From: Clostridium sp. 'deep sea'
GTDB lineage: Bacteria > Bacillota > UBA994 > PWPR01
Length of the DNA: 64,000 nucleotides
NCBI RefSeq assembly: GCF_014931565.1
Contig: NZ_CP063353.1
Span: 3,162,001-3,226,000, forward strand
Direction of reading: 5' to 3'
Part shown: in pieces, positions 24,290 to 34,397 of the stretch
Layout: each line of letters opens with the position of its first letter
Position numbering within the stretch: position 1 is the stretch's first letter
Made by a program: the position numbers and the translations under genes
The notes under the pieces: generated by a model
Seen by the model: the letters and a program-made list of their open reading frames with translations, nothing else
Databases searched by the model: none
What the model was told of the DNA's origin: nothing

Positions 24290-25477
24290 TTATTCTTTTG
24301 TTATCTTTTCAGGCTCAGGATACTCTACACCTTTAGTATCAACTGTAACTTTTTTCATTTTAGGTGGATTTTCAGGAGCACCGTATTGCTCATTAACTAT
24401 TTTAGTTTTAGATAATGCTCTTACGTTTTCTGCACCGTTTATTACCTTGCCAAATGCTGTGAATAAAAAGTCATTTAAATAATTAGTATTAGTTTCACTT
24501 ATGTCCATATCAGCTATTAAAAATTGAGAACCAGCTGATTCTGTGTAACTAGATCTTGCCATAGATAAAACACCCGCAGTTTGTGAAAGATTATTAAATT
24601 CTGATTTTATACTATAACCAGGGTCTCCAGCACCACCGACTTCAGGAGCTCCACCGGCAATGAGTAATTCAGAGTAAATTTGATGGAAGCTTAAACCATC
24701 ATAAAAGCCTTCATTAATTAAACTAATAAAGTTATTAACAGTATTAGGTGCAAGCTGTGGATAAAGCTCTATTTCAATTTTTTTACCATCTTCCATTTCA
24801 ATTGTTACAACAGGTAGCTCTTTATCATAAGAGGGAACCTCGGTGGTAAAAATAAGCTTTTCGGGCTCAGAGTATTCCTTACCTTTAGTATCCACAGTTA
24901 TAGACTCTATAACAGGTGGCTCAACAGGTGTTTCATTATTTGATTTGAGCTCAACCTTCATAATATTTTTAAACTTCTCTAATCCCTCAATAACCTTACC
25001 AAAGGCAGCATACTGACCATCTAAATGAGCTGCAGTTTTATCTATAATAAAAAACTGAGTGCCAGCCGAATTTGGTAGTTTGCTACGAGCCATTGAGAAA
25101 ACACCCTCTTCATGTTTAAGGGTGTTTTCAAAGCCATTACCACTAAATTCACCTCTTATACTATAACCATTATCACCAGTTCCGTTTCCATTAGGGCAAC
25201 CACCTTGAGCCATAAAGCCTGGCATAATGCGGTGAAAAGTTAAACCATCATAAAACTTTTCCTTAACTAAATAAATGAAATTATTTACAGTATTGGGGGC
25301 AATTTCAGGATAAAGCTCAACCTTAAACACATCTCCACTTTTCATGGTAAAAGTAACTACAGGATTGTTAGAAGTATCAGTTGGCGGTTGGCTATTGTTA
25401 TCCTGTGGCTGACATGCAGTTAAAAACAGCGAAAAGACTAAAATAGTAGCTAAAACTACTAGCATTTTATTTTTCAT
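24290..25477 (-). CDS. lipoprotein with two cyclophilin domains
   Basis: A 395-aa surface lipoprotein: lipobox LFLTAC near residue 22, a short PT-rich spacer, then two cyclophilin domains (about 40-200 and 220-385). The first keeps FHRIMPGFMAQGG and GTQFFI; the second has FHQIYSELLIAGG in place of FHR, so it has lost the catalytic Arg and is probably inactive or a binding domain. Extracellular folding role inferred. Confidence 0.9.
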   Translation of the reverse strand: MKNKMLVVLATILVFSLFLTACQPQDNNSQPPTDTSNNPVVTFTMKSGDVFKVELYPEIAPNTVNNFIYLVKEKFYDGLTFHRIMPGFMAQGGCPNGNGTGDNGYSIRGEFSGNGFENTLKHEEGVFSMARSKLPNSAGTQFFIIDKTAAHLDGQYAAFGKVIEGLEKFKNIMKVELKSNNETPVEPPVIESITVDTKGKEYSEPEKLIFTTEVPSYDKELPVVTIEMEDGKKIEIELYPQLAPNTVNNFISLINEGFYDGLSFHQIYSELLIAGGAPEVGGAGDPGYSIKSEFNNLSQTAGVLSMARSSYTESAGSQFLIADMDISETNTNYLNDFLFTAFGKVINGAENVRALSKTKIVNEQYGAPENPPKMKKVTVDTKGVEYPEPEKITKE

Positions 25478-25826
25478 ATTTATCTCCTAATATATTGTTA
25501 TTTAATAATTGAGTTAAATTGTAAAAAGCAACACCACCTTATTATCTTAAAACTACCTTATATTATTATTGTAAGCACAAGGCTTTAATTAAAGACTGTA
25601 GCATTAGTATAATTGTTTCACTAATAACTATAAAAATAATATCATACTTTAATCATTACGTAACAAGTAATTTAGATTTAATCAATAAATAAATTTGCCT
25701 TATTATTACTAAAAACTAAGATTATCACCAAAATTGTAATGAAAATATTTCAACCCTTTAAGTAGTTGCCAAATAATAAGAAAGGCTGACACAAGGCCAG
25801 CCACTTTGGTCTATTATTAGGCTTAG
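25478..25826. other. intergenic stretch
   Basis: AT-rich. Holds the leader of the lipoprotein gene and a weak minus-strand terminator for the aldo/keto reductase at 25784-25802 (GGCTG / CAGCC stem). Otherwise I see nothing. Confidence 0.5.
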
Positions 25827-26975
25827 CTACTTTGCTTTAGTTAAATAACTATGGGCCTCTTTTAGTACAGTAGGAATTTTTATGTTTTGGGGACAGGCAC
25901 TAAGGCATTTATTACACTCTACACACTTACTAGCATCAATCTCTTTTTCAATCATAAAGGCTTTATAAGAACGAGAGGCACCCTCTAAATCGTTATAAAT
26001 ATTAGCGTTATTGTACAAAGTAAATACCTTTGGAATAGCAACCCCTGCAGGACATGGCAAACAATACTCACAAGCTGTACAGTTAACTTTTGTTCTCTCA
26101 ATATAAATATTGCGTACCTGTGTTATAAGCTCTAATTCAAAATCAGTTAAGGAGTTAGCTAAAAAGTCATCTGCTTTAGTAACATTTTCTTCAACCTGTT
26201 CTATTGTACTCATACCGCTTAATATGGTAACAACACTAGGGTGGTTGGCAACCCATTTAAAGCACCATTCAGCAGGTGTTCTTTTGGTTTCGGCCTTCTC
26301 CCAAATATCTTTAATATCATTAGGAACACTGCGAGTTAAACTACCACCACGTAGTGGCTCCATTACAATAACTCCAATGCCTCTATCAGCTGCGTAGTTT
26401 AGACCCTCTAAGCCAGCCTGATACTCGGTATCCATAAAGTTTAACTGAATTTGGGCAAAATCCCAAGGGTAAGAATTAATAATCTCTTTAAATACAGCAA
26501 GCTCGTCATGAAATGAAAACCCAAAGTGGTTAATTTTGCCTTTGGCACGAGCCTCTTCTAAAAATTTAATAACCCCTAAATCTCTAATTTTTTGCCAACG
26601 CTCAGCACTTAAAGCGTGTAACATGTAAAAGTCTATATAATCAGTCTCAAGATTAGCAAGCTGTTCATTTAAATACTTTTCAAAATCAGCATATTCTTCT
26701 ACTAACCACACAGGGTGTTTTGTTGCCAAATAAACCTTTTCCCTGTAACCATTCTTTAGGGCTCTAGCAACAAACTTTTCACTAGTTCCTTTGTGGTAAG
26801 GGTAAGCTGTGTCAATATAATTAACTCCATTATCTATAGCATAGCGAACCATTTTTAGAGCTTCTTCATCGTTAATTTGACCACTGTCGTTATTTAGGTG
26901 AGGCAAACGCATACAACCAAAACCTAAAACTGAAATCTTTTTATCTGGTGCACATGGAAAACTTCTATAATGCAT
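25827..26975 (-). CDS. aldo/keto reductase with C-terminal 4Fe-4S domain
   Basis: A 382-aa oxidoreductase. AKR barrel in the first 285 residues with catalytic Asp/Tyr in NYIDTAYPYHKG, Lys in ATKHPVW, His in DFYMLHAL. The C-terminal 90 residues hold a four-Cys cluster CTACEYCLPCPAG and a ferredoxin-type CVECNKCLSACPQN. This fused form is common in clostridia. Substrate unknown. Confidence 0.92.
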   Translation of the reverse strand: MHYRSFPCAPDKKISVLGFGCMRLPHLNNDSGQINDEEALKMVRYAIDNGVNYIDTAYPYHKGTSEKFVARALKNGYREKVYLATKHPVWLVEEYADFEKYLNEQLANLETDYIDFYMLHALSAERWQKIRDLGVIKFLEEARAKGKINHFGFSFHDELAVFKEIINSYPWDFAQIQLNFMDTEYQAGLEGLNYAADRGIGVIVMEPLRGGSLTRSVPNDIKDIWEKAETKRTPAEWCFKWVANHPSVVTILSGMSTIEQVEENVTKADDFLANSLTDFELELITQVRNIYIERTKVNCTACEYCLPCPAGVAIPKVFTLYNNANIYNDLEGASRSYKAFMIEKEIDASKCVECNKCLSACPQNIKIPTVLKEAHSYLTKAK

Positions 26976-27121
26976 AATCCAACCTCCTAAATACCATAAA
27001 TTAATTTAGAGTACCTAAACAATTATATCATTATCCAATTATTTCTGACAAGTAATACAACTGTACAAACTTATGTGGTAAATTAATATATAACATTATA
27101 ATAATTAAATGAGGAAAAATA

Positions 27122-28012
27122 ATGGTTAAAAATAGATTTTTAATAGGACATTATGGAAAATATGACTTAAGTAAACAAGATAGAGATTTTAGAGAGTATT
27201 TTTTTGGTGTTGAGATATGCTCAATAAGTGATAGTAACGATATAGCTGAGTTAATGAAAGAAGCTAAAAAGAATAATTTTAGTTATGGTGTTCATATGCC
27301 AATGAGAGCAGGGCAGTGGAAGCTAAGAGATGCCCAGTTTTTATCCAAAAACAAAAACTGTCAGAAGGAGTCTTATAATTATTTAGAGAGAGAAATAGAG
27401 TATATTTCACAGTATAAACCTAACTATATATTAATACATTTTCCAAAACCCATGCTCCTAGATGAAAGAGTAGACTGGAGTAGCTGGAGATTTGCAGATA
27501 CCAGTGAGTTTTATAACGAAACAGACTATCCGTATGAAATGTTTATGCAAAAAAGTGAGGAGTTTTTTATTTGGCTTACAAAGCAAGCAAAAGCGTATGG
27601 TTTTACTCCTGTTTTAGAGTTCGACTTAGTAAATAAGTATATCTATGATAACAAAAAATTTTATGAGCTAATTACCAGTTATCCATTAATTAAAATCTGT
27701 TTAGATATCCCAAGGCTTCATTTACAAACACAGCTAGATAAATACTTTAAGGTAGATAGCTTTATTAATCAGTACGCAAAACATACCTATTTAGTTCATT
27801 TATCTAATCTTAGCATTGAAAAAGGACTAAACCACTATCCAGCCTTACCTAGCCTAAGCCCAAAAGAGGGTTGGGCGGATGTTGAGACCTATTTAAATAA
27901 AATAAAAGAACACAATAATAGCTTTAAGCTTTTATACGAGCACTGGTCAAATGCAGTTAATGCCAAACAACTACAAGAATGTTACGACTGGATAGAGGGT
28001 ATTTTAAGCTAG
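27122..28012 (+). CDS. TIM-barrel sugar isomerase/endonuclease-IV-like protein
   Basis: A 296-aa protein with the pattern of the xylose isomerase-like TIM-barrel superfamily: GVHMPMRAG, YILIHFPKP, TPVLEFDLV (Glu), IKICLDIPRLH (Asp/His), YLVHLSNL and a final KLLYEHWS (Glu). These would be the metal ligands. Substrate not recognisable. Confidence 0.7.
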   Translation: MVKNRFLIGHYGKYDLSKQDRDFREYFFGVEICSISDSNDIAELMKEAKKNNFSYGVHMPMRAGQWKLRDAQFLSKNKNCQKESYNYLEREIEYISQYKPNYILIHFPKPMLLDERVDWSSWRFADTSEFYNETDYPYEMFMQKSEEFFIWLTKQAKAYGFTPVLEFDLVNKYIYDNKKFYELITSYPLIKICLDIPRLHLQTQLDKYFKVDSFINQYAKHTYLVHLSNLSIEKGLNHYPALPSLSPKEGWADVETYLNKIKEHNNSFKLLYEHWSNAVNAKQLQECYDWIEGILS

Positions 28013-28259
28013 AACATGTGTTACTAATACAATTAAATTACTTATCATTATAAAATAAATTATCATTAATACAACATGGAATGACTCCAGATTATAGTGC
28101 TGAGGCGTAAGAACTTTTATTAAGCAATAACATCTTCATTTTCCTTTGTGTTCTTGTATAATAAAAGAGTGGTTAAATGTAATGTAGGATTTTTAAACCT
28201 TCTATTAAATAAAACCAGCGTAGCGAATTATTATTAATAATTTAGCGAGAGGTAATAAC

Positions 28260-28871
28260 ATGAACATAAACCAATATATTAATAGCTTGCATGGAAAAAG
28301 CCCCAGTGTTTTAGCTGAGATAGAGCAAAATAATGTAACAGGCAAGATAATTTACCCAACTTTAGGAGCAGAAGCAGGTAGATTTTTATACTGCTATATC
28401 TTAGCCCATAAACCAAAACAAATTTTAGAGTTAGGTACAGGCTGTGGTTATGCCACAATCTATATGGCCTTAGCAGCTAAAACATATGGTGGTAAAATAA
28501 TCTCTATTGAAAATAATTCAAACGTACTGGCTGTTGCTAAAAAAAATGTTAGTAAAGCAAAATGTGAAGATAACGTTACTTTATGTTTAGCTAATGCAGA
28601 GCAATATGTGCAAACGTGTGAACTAAAATTCGATTTAATACTTCAAGATACCTATCCACAGCTGTATAGCAAGATGCTTAGTAACTGTATTAATATTTTA
28701 AACAAAGGCAAAGCCTTAATAACCCATGATGCTTTAGTAGAAATACTAAATGCTCCACCACAATTAGCTAATGATATGAGTGAGTTTAATACCTTATTAA
28801 CTAAACAACAAAACTTAAGCTCAGCCTTATTGCCTATGAATGATGGGTTATGGTTATCTATAAAAAAATAA
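28260..28871 (+). CDS. class I SAM-dependent O-methyltransferase-like protein
   Basis: A 203-aa protein. SAM-binding motif I is ILELGTGCGYATIYMA, followed by the acidic IISIENN, and FDLILQDTYPQLY as motif IV. The closest layout is the catechol O-methyltransferase/TrmR-like group of Firmicutes. Target unknown. GCGAGAGG ribosome site. Confidence 0.83.
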   Translation: MNINQYINSLHGKSPSVLAEIEQNNVTGKIIYPTLGAEAGRFLYCYILAHKPKQILELGTGCGYATIYMALAAKTYGGKIISIENNSNVLAVAKKNVSKAKCEDNVTLCLANAEQYVQTCELKFDLILQDTYPQLYSKMLSNCINILNKGKALITHDALVEILNAPPQLANDMSEFNTLLTKQQNLSSALLPMNDGLWLSIKK

Positions 28872-28908
28872 GCCTTGAATTTTTTATAAACTAAGCTATA
28901 ATTAGTGG

Positions 28909-29070
28909 TGAAAATTGAATATTAGCATGTTTAGGTGCCTTAGTATTTTAAGGAGAATAGGGAATCAGGTGCAAAACCTGAGCGGACCCGCCACTGTAAG
29001 CAGCATAAGCTGTAAGTCAGGAGACCTGCCTATCCATAGTTGCTAGTTACCTTCGGGGAATGAGGTGATG
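28909..29070 (+). promoter_or_regulatory. cobalamin riboswitch
   Basis: Conserved parts in order: TTTAGGTGCC near 28930, GGGAATCAGGTG, the core GCCACTGTA (28990-28998) and the B12 box AGTCAGGAGACCTGCC (29015-29030). It precedes the corrinoid operon and would turn it off when B12 is abundant. Confidence 0.93.
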
Positions 29071-29095
29071 CATTGATAAAGTATGTATTTTATTT

Positions 29096-29120
29096 CCTCT
29101 GATAATTCAGGGGTTTTTTT
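29096..29120 (+). terminator. riboswitch-controlled terminator
   Basis: CCTCTGA-TAAT-TCAGGGG hairpin followed by seven T, between the riboswitch and cblT. Confidence 0.8.
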
Positions 29121-29149
29121 GTGTTTGAATTAGGAGAGGAGATAAAGAA

Positions 29150-29629
29150 ATGAAAACAAAGAGATTAGTAAGAATGGCACTGTTAATTGCTATGTCTTAT
29201 ATCGGGGCGTATATCAAACCCTTTTCTGGACTAGTTGCTACTGCAGCTTTTGACTCAATGCCTGGATTTTTTGCTGCTGCCTGGATTTCACCCCTTGATG
29301 GCTGTATTGTGGGTGCAATAGGACATCTATTTACGGCAATGTTACAAGGCTTTTATTTAACTATACCAGTTCACTTAGTGTTAGCTGTTGAAATGGGTTT
29401 AATATGTTATGTGTTTGGGTTTATTTGGAGAAAATCTAAAATTGCAGCTATTATTCTTGCTTCTTTACTAAATGGCGTAGCCTCGCCTTTAAGCTTGGTA
29501 GTTTTTCCCCATTTAAGCCTTAAAGTATTGTGGGCTATGGTTCCTGTATTAGTATTTGCATCAGTGGCAAATATAGTGGCTGCAGCTGGTTTAACCCTAG
29601 CAATGCCTAAAAAAATAAAGAAGATATAA
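29150..29629 (+). CDS. cblT: alpha-ribazole ECF transporter S component
   Basis: A 159-aa membrane protein with five to six helices, of the ECF S-component kind. First gene after the B12 riboswitch and directly followed by a cblS-like gene, the cblTS pairing known from Geobacillus and Listeria. It would import alpha-ribazole, the base-plus-ribose part of the B12 lower ligand. AGGAGAGGAG ribosome site. Confidence 0.8.
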   Translation: MKTKRLVRMALLIAMSYIGAYIKPFSGLVATAAFDSMPGFFAAAWISPLDGCIVGAIGHLFTAMLQGFYLTIPVHLVLAVEMGLICYVFGFIWRKSKIAAIILASLLNGVASPLSLVVFPHLSLKVLWAMVPVLVFASVANIVAAAGLTLAMPKKIKKI

Positions 29630-29631
29630 CT

Positions 29632-30375
29632 GTGAAGTATCGAGACGCATTAGTTACAGAATCAAGTAGTAAAACTTTAATAATAACTGCCGATAATAGT
29701 GTATCTATTGGTAACAAAGAACATGACTATATTAAAGTTGACCCCAAATTAGTGGGTGCCTTAACAGCTAGAGTTGCTTTACTAGAGGCGGTATGTTTAA
29801 ATGCTCAGCCAATAGCTGTATCCTGTACTTTATCTTTTCCTTTTGATAGTGCAGATGCGCAAAATATAATGACTGGTATTAAGAGCGAAATGTTAAACTA
29901 TAGCTTAACAGAACAACAGCTTACAGGAAGCTGTGAAAGCAATTTTCCTGCAACTGTAACAGCAATTGGTATCACTGTAATTAGCGAGCTGTTAAATGAA
30001 CCCTTAATAAATAAAACAAAGTTAAATGACAAGATTTTTGTAATAGGAAAACCCTTAGTAGGTCCAGAGGTAGTACAGCATAAAAGCCTCTTACCTACTG
30101 TAAACACCATAAAGAAATTACAAAGTTTAAAAAATATCCATGAAATTATTCCTTGTGGCTCCGGAGGAGTTAACTCTGAGTTAAAACAGGCTACACTTAA
30201 TAATGACTGCCATATTGAGTTAGTAAATACCGAACTAGACTTAAACAAATCAGCTGGTCCAGCAACGTGTTTAATTGTAGTTGGAGATATTGAATTACAA
30301 CATCTTCAATCAGCAATAAATAATAAAATAACCTTAATCGGTTATGTAAGGAGTAAAAATGAAAAAGAATATTAG
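29632..30375 (+). CDS. cblS: alpha-ribazole kinase
   Basis: A 247-aa protein related to AIR synthase/ThiL-like kinases (DNSVSIGNKEHDYIKVDP opening, GSGGVNSEL). In the B12-salvage setting such proteins phosphorylate alpha-ribazole to alpha-ribazole phosphate, the substrate of CobS. GTG start two bases after the cblT stop, so translation is coupled. Assignment rests on context as much as sequence. Confidence 0.75.
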   Translation: MKYRDALVTESSSKTLIITADNSVSIGNKEHDYIKVDPKLVGALTARVALLEAVCLNAQPIAVSCTLSFPFDSADAQNIMTGIKSEMLNYSLTEQQLTGSCESNFPATVTAIGITVISELLNEPLINKTKLNDKIFVIGKPLVGPEVVQHKSLLPTVNTIKKLQSLKNIHEIIPCGSGGVNSELKQATLNNDCHIELVNTELDLNKSAGPATCLIVVGDIELQHLQSAINNKITLIGYVRSKNEKEY

Positions 30376-31261
30376 AGTATTACTAATACTTATGCTTAGC
30401 ATAGCTTTATTAGCTGCATGTAATACAAATAAAGCAAGAGCAAACGACCTAAAAATAACTGATCAAATGAATCGAGAAATAACTATTAAAGGTGAGGTAA
30501 CTAAAATTGTTTCATTAGCACCTAGTGCTACCGAAATGCTCTTTGCCTTAGGATTAGGAGAAAGAGTTGTAGGTGTAACAGATTCTTGTAACTATCCTGA
30601 AGAATCCCAGAGCATAGAAAAAGTTGGTGGCTTTAAAGGCCCTAATCTTGAAAAAATAGTTGCAGCAGAGCCAAACGTAGTATTCTCTTCAACAGTCTCT
30701 CAAGAAACAGTAGAGGCTTTAGACCAAGCTGGTATACCAGTAGTTGTCTTAAATCCTCAAAATATTGAGAGCATTTATCAAGCAATAGAGTTAATGGGTA
30801 AAGTATGTAATAGTGCCGAAAACGCAGATCAATTAGTAAATGATATAACTGCTCGCGTAAATGCTGTAAAAGAAAAAGTGGCCAATATTAAAGACGAAGA
30901 TAAAAAATTAGTTTATTACGAAGTATGGCATGAGCCACCAATGACCGTTGGTCCAAATACCTTCTTACACGAAGTTATTGTGGCTGCTGGTGGTAAAAAC
31001 CTAGCAGAAGATTCTAAAACAGATTGGCCCAGTTTAAGTACTGAGCAAATAGTTGAAAGAAACCCAGATATAATTTTATTAGGACATGGTGGACAAAAAG
31101 CCGAAGAAACAGAATTACGAACTGGCTTTAAAGACATAAAAGCAGTGCAAAACAAAAAAGTAAAGGCTGTAGATGTAGATGTATTTAGCAGACCAGGGCC
31201 AAGAATTACGGAGGCTATCGAATTTTTAGCTGAATACATGTATCCAGAACTATTTAAATAG
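30359..31261 (+). CDS. btuF: cobalamin/corrinoid ABC transporter substrate-binding lipoprotein
   Basis: A 300-aa lipoprotein: lipobox LLAAC (Cys21) and a TroA/FecB-like fold (IVSLAPSATEMLFALGLGERVVGVT). Operon position after the riboswitch gives corrinoid specificity. It overlaps cblS by 17 bases and is followed by the permease gene. Confidence 0.88.
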   Translation: MKKNIRVLLILMLSIALLAACNTNKARANDLKITDQMNREITIKGEVTKIVSLAPSATEMLFALGLGERVVGVTDSCNYPEESQSIEKVGGFKGPNLEKIVAAEPNVVFSSTVSQETVEALDQAGIPVVVLNPQNIESIYQAIELMGKVCNSAENADQLVNDITARVNAVKEKVANIKDEDKKLVYYEVWHEPPMTVGPNTFLHEVIVAAGGKNLAEDSKTDWPSLSTEQIVERNPDIILLGHGGQKAEETELRTGFKDIKAVQNKKVKAVDVDVFSRPGPRITEAIEFLAEYMYPELFK

Positions 31262-31277
31262 AACATGAGGTGAAATT

Positions 31278-32300
31278 ATGCGAACTGCTAAGAATTTAAT
31301 GCTAACACTTATAATAACAGCAGTTTGCATAGTTCTTGCTTTGCACATTGGTTCTGTAAAGGTAAGTGTGCAAGACATATTTAAAGCAATATTTTTAGGT
31401 GGTGAGGGTTTGCCTTCATCCACTATAACTATTGTGCTTAAGTTAAGGCTACCTCGAATAATATTAGCATTTTTAGTAGGGGGCTGTTTATCAATGGCTG
31501 GCTGTGTATTGCAGGCCATTTTACGTAACCCCTTAGCTGATCCCTACATAATTGGCGCCTCATCGGGGGCTTCAGTAGGAGCAGGCTTTTCAATTATACT
31601 ATTATCAGAGCTAAATATTGGATTTAATAATCTTTTTGGTTTAGGATTAACGCCAATATTCGCTTTTATTGGTGCAATACTTACGGTTTTATTGGTGTAT
31701 CGTGTTTCTAAGGTAGGCAATACAGTTCCTATTGTTACCTTACTATTAGCAGGCATTGCCACAAGTACAATACTTAGTGCCGTAATGTCTTTAATGTTAT
31801 ATTTTAGTGATGATATAGTACAACCGCTAGTTTACTGGTTAATGGGCAGTTTTAATGCCCGTACTTGGATTCATGTTATAACAATACTGCCTTATCCTAT
31901 AATCGGGTTTTTAATTATCTATAAAAAGGCAGTTATCTTAGATATTTTTACAATGGGTGAAAGCAAAGCCAAACAGCTTGGTGTTAATGTAGAAAAAGAA
32001 AAAAAACTACTATTAATAGTATCAGCATTCTTAACAGCCGCTGCCGTATCTTTGTGTGGAGTTATTGGCTTTGTAGGTCTATTAATACCCCATATTATCA
32101 GGCTAATTCACGGTCCAAACAACAAACAACTAGTCTGGAGATCGTTTATTTGGGGTGGAAACTTTTTAATAATTGCCGATACCATAGCCAGAACAATACT
32201 TAGCCCTACAGAGTTACCAGTGGGTATAATAACCTCATTATGTGGGGGTCCGTTTTTTATTTATCTATTAAAAAAACAACAGGGTAAGTACTGGCAATAA
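31278..32300 (+). CDS. btuC: FecCD-type corrinoid ABC transporter permease
   Basis: A 340-aa membrane protein of about ten helices; LRLPRIILAFLVGGCLSMAG, NPLADPYIIGASSGAS and GFVGLLIPHIIRL are hallmarks of the FecCD family. The ATPase gene (btuD) that usually follows is absent; cobU starts 12 bases later. Confidence 0.92.
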   Translation: MRTAKNLMLTLIITAVCIVLALHIGSVKVSVQDIFKAIFLGGEGLPSSTITIVLKLRLPRIILAFLVGGCLSMAGCVLQAILRNPLADPYIIGASSGASVGAGFSIILLSELNIGFNNLFGLGLTPIFAFIGAILTVLLVYRVSKVGNTVPIVTLLLAGIATSTILSAVMSLMLYFSDDIVQPLVYWLMGSFNARTWIHVITILPYPIIGFLIIYKKAVILDIFTMGESKAKQLGVNVEKEKKLLLIVSAFLTAAAVSLCGVIGFVGLLIPHIIRLIHGPNNKQLVWRSFIWGGNFLIIADTIARTILSPTELPVGIITSLCGGPFFIYLLKKQQGKYWQ

Positions 32301-32311
32301 AGGAGAGCAAC

Positions 32312-32881
32312 ATGGCAAATATAATATATGTTACAGGGGGAGCCCGTAGTGGAAAATCCTCTTTTGCTGAAGAACAAGCCAAAAAACATAATAGCGTTTT
32401 ATATATAGCTACAGCTGCCTGTTTAGATGAAGAAATGCAGTACAGAATTTTAAGGCATCAACAGCAAAGGCCAAAAACGTGGCACACAATTGAAGAACAA
32501 CTAAAACCTTATACTTATATTAATGCCTGTGTTCAAGAAGAAGCAATTTTACTCGACTGTTTATCGGTATGGGTCTCTAACTTAATGCTTCAGTACTGGA
32601 ATGATGACGAGTCAGGCTTTACCTGTGCTAAAAATGACTTAATAGATTTAGTTCTAGTAGAAATAGAACAGCTTGTATTGGCCGCCCAAAAATACAATAA
32701 AACGCTAATCATTGTATCTAATGAGGTTGGTAGTGGCATAGTACCAATGTCTACATTGGCAAGATATTATCGTGATTGTTTAGGTTTGTGCAACCAAAAA
32801 ATAGCAAAGGTTGCCAATAAGGTATATTGGTGTGTAAGTGGCATACCAACACTTATTAAGGGAGAGAAAAATGAAAAATAA
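32312..32881 (+). CDS. cobU: adenosylcobinamide kinase / adenosylcobinamide-phosphate guanylyltransferase
   Basis: A 189-aa bifunctional enzyme. P-loop GGARSGKSSF near the N-terminus, guanylylated His in RHQQQRP, and LLDCLSVWVSNL. Phosphorylates cobinamide and adds GMP, the activated form used by CobS. AGGAG ribosome site; overlaps cobQ by 11 bases. Confidence 0.95.
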   Translation: MANIIYVTGGARSGKSSFAEEQAKKHNSVLYIATAACLDEEMQYRILRHQQQRPKTWHTIEEQLKPYTYINACVQEEAILLDCLSVWVSNLMLQYWNDDESGFTCAKNDLIDLVLVEIEQLVLAAQKYNKTLIIVSNEVGSGIVPMSTLARYYRDCLGLCNQKIAKVANKVYWCVSGIPTLIKGEKNEK

Positions 32882-34397
32882 AGCACTTATGATATTAGGC
32901 ACAGCTTCTGATGTAGGTAAAAGCATACTTTGCACAGGGCTGTGTCGTGTGTTTAAACAAGATGGATATAAAGTTAGTCCATTTAAAAGTCAAAACATGG
33001 CACTCAACTCATATATAACAAATAATGGTAAAGAGATAGGTCGTAGCCAAGGCATTCAAGCCGAAGCAGCAGGGGTGGAGGCCAATGAGTACATGAATCC
33101 CATTTTGCTCAAACCCTCAGGCGAAATGAATTCGCAAGTTGTTTTGCTTGGTAAACCCCTTAGTAATATGAGCGCTAGAGAATATAGAGCACAGTTTTTA
33201 ACAAATGCTCGTGAAATTGTGCAAATAGCTATTAACCATAATAAACAAAATAATGACATAATGGTGATGGAAGGTGCAGGCTCACCCGTAGAAATAAACC
33301 TCAAAGATAAAGATATCGTTAACATGAAAGCCGCCGAAATGGCAGATGCCCCCGTAATACTAGTCTCAGATATAGATAGAGGTGGAGTATTTGCTTCTAT
33401 TGTGGGTACGTTAACGCTCTTAAATGAAGAAGAGAGAGCGAGAGTAAAAGGATTAGTTATAAACAAGTTTAGGGGAGATGTAAGTTTACTTAAACCAGGC
33501 CTAGATTGGATTGAGCAGTATACCCAAAAACCAGTTTTAGGTGTTATACCATACGTAAGAGATTTAGATATTGATGCCGAAGACTCTGTAGTGCTTGATT
33601 CTACCAAACATGGCTATGGTGAGTATGCCTCAGTGCAAATTGCCGTTATGCATTTGCCTTTAATAAGCAACTTTACAGATATAGATTCACTAAAAAAAGA
33701 GCCCGATTGCAATGTTTACTTTGTATCTAATTTGGGTCAATTTGGTTCTCCCGATATAGTAGTAATACCGGGTAGTAAAAATACATTAGCAGATATGAAT
33801 TTTTTAAATAAAACGGGTTTAGCCCAACGCATTAAAGCCTTTGCAAACAGCGGCGGCACAGTAATTGGTATCTGTGGTGGTTATCAAATGCTTGGTGAAA
33901 AAATAATAGATTCAAAGGCTATTGAATCAGCTTTAAACCAAGTTAATGGAATTGGGCTTTTAGCTGTTACAACTATTTTTGAACAGCATAAAGTAACAAC
34001 TCGTACCAAAGCGGTATTACCTGCTAATACGCTACCTTATATAAAGCAAGATATTACTATAGATGGATATGAAATTCATATGGGTAAAAGCAATTTATTG
34101 AAAAATGACTGTTTGCTATTGGTAACAGAAAGAGCAGGTCAAAAAGTTCAAGATACTGATGGTGCAATTTCTAACGATGGCAAGATATTTGGCACCTATT
34201 TTCATGGTATTTTTGATAATGGCTTATTAAGAAGAAGCCTAATTAATAATATAAGAAAAAACAAAGGTTTAGCTGAGCTAACTGAACCTATTTATGACCA
34301 TATTGAGGCACGTGAAAAGGCTTTTAACAGATTAGCAGAGCATTTTAGAAGCCATTTAAATATGGAGAAAATCTATGAAATCTTGGATCTACAGTAG
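32871..34397 (+). CDS. cobQ: cobyric acid synthase
   Basis: A 508-aa glutamine-dependent amidase that converts adenosylcobyrinic diamide to cobyric acid. N-terminal ATPase-like domain (MILGTASDVGKS), C-terminal class I glutaminase-like domain with the nucleophile Cys in VIGICGGYQML and His in YFHGIFDN. ATG 32871 has GGAGAG upstream; a longer in-frame start at 32838 is rejected for lack of a site. Confidence 0.95.
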   Translation: MKNKALMILGTASDVGKSILCTGLCRVFKQDGYKVSPFKSQNMALNSYITNNGKEIGRSQGIQAEAAGVEANEYMNPILLKPSGEMNSQVVLLGKPLSNMSAREYRAQFLTNAREIVQIAINHNKQNNDIMVMEGAGSPVEINLKDKDIVNMKAAEMADAPVILVSDIDRGGVFASIVGTLTLLNEEERARVKGLVINKFRGDVSLLKPGLDWIEQYTQKPVLGVIPYVRDLDIDAEDSVVLDSTKHGYGEYASVQIAVMHLPLISNFTDIDSLKKEPDCNVYFVSNLGQFGSPDIVVIPGSKNTLADMNFLNKTGLAQRIKAFANSGGTVIGICGGYQMLGEKIIDSKAIESALNQVNGIGLLAVTTIFEQHKVTTRTKAVLPANTLPYIKQDITIDGYEIHMGKSNLLKNDCLLLVTERAGQKVQDTDGAISNDGKIFGTYFHGIFDNGLLRRSLINNIRKNKGLAELTEPIYDHIEAREKAFNRLAEHFRSHLNMEKIYEILDLQ

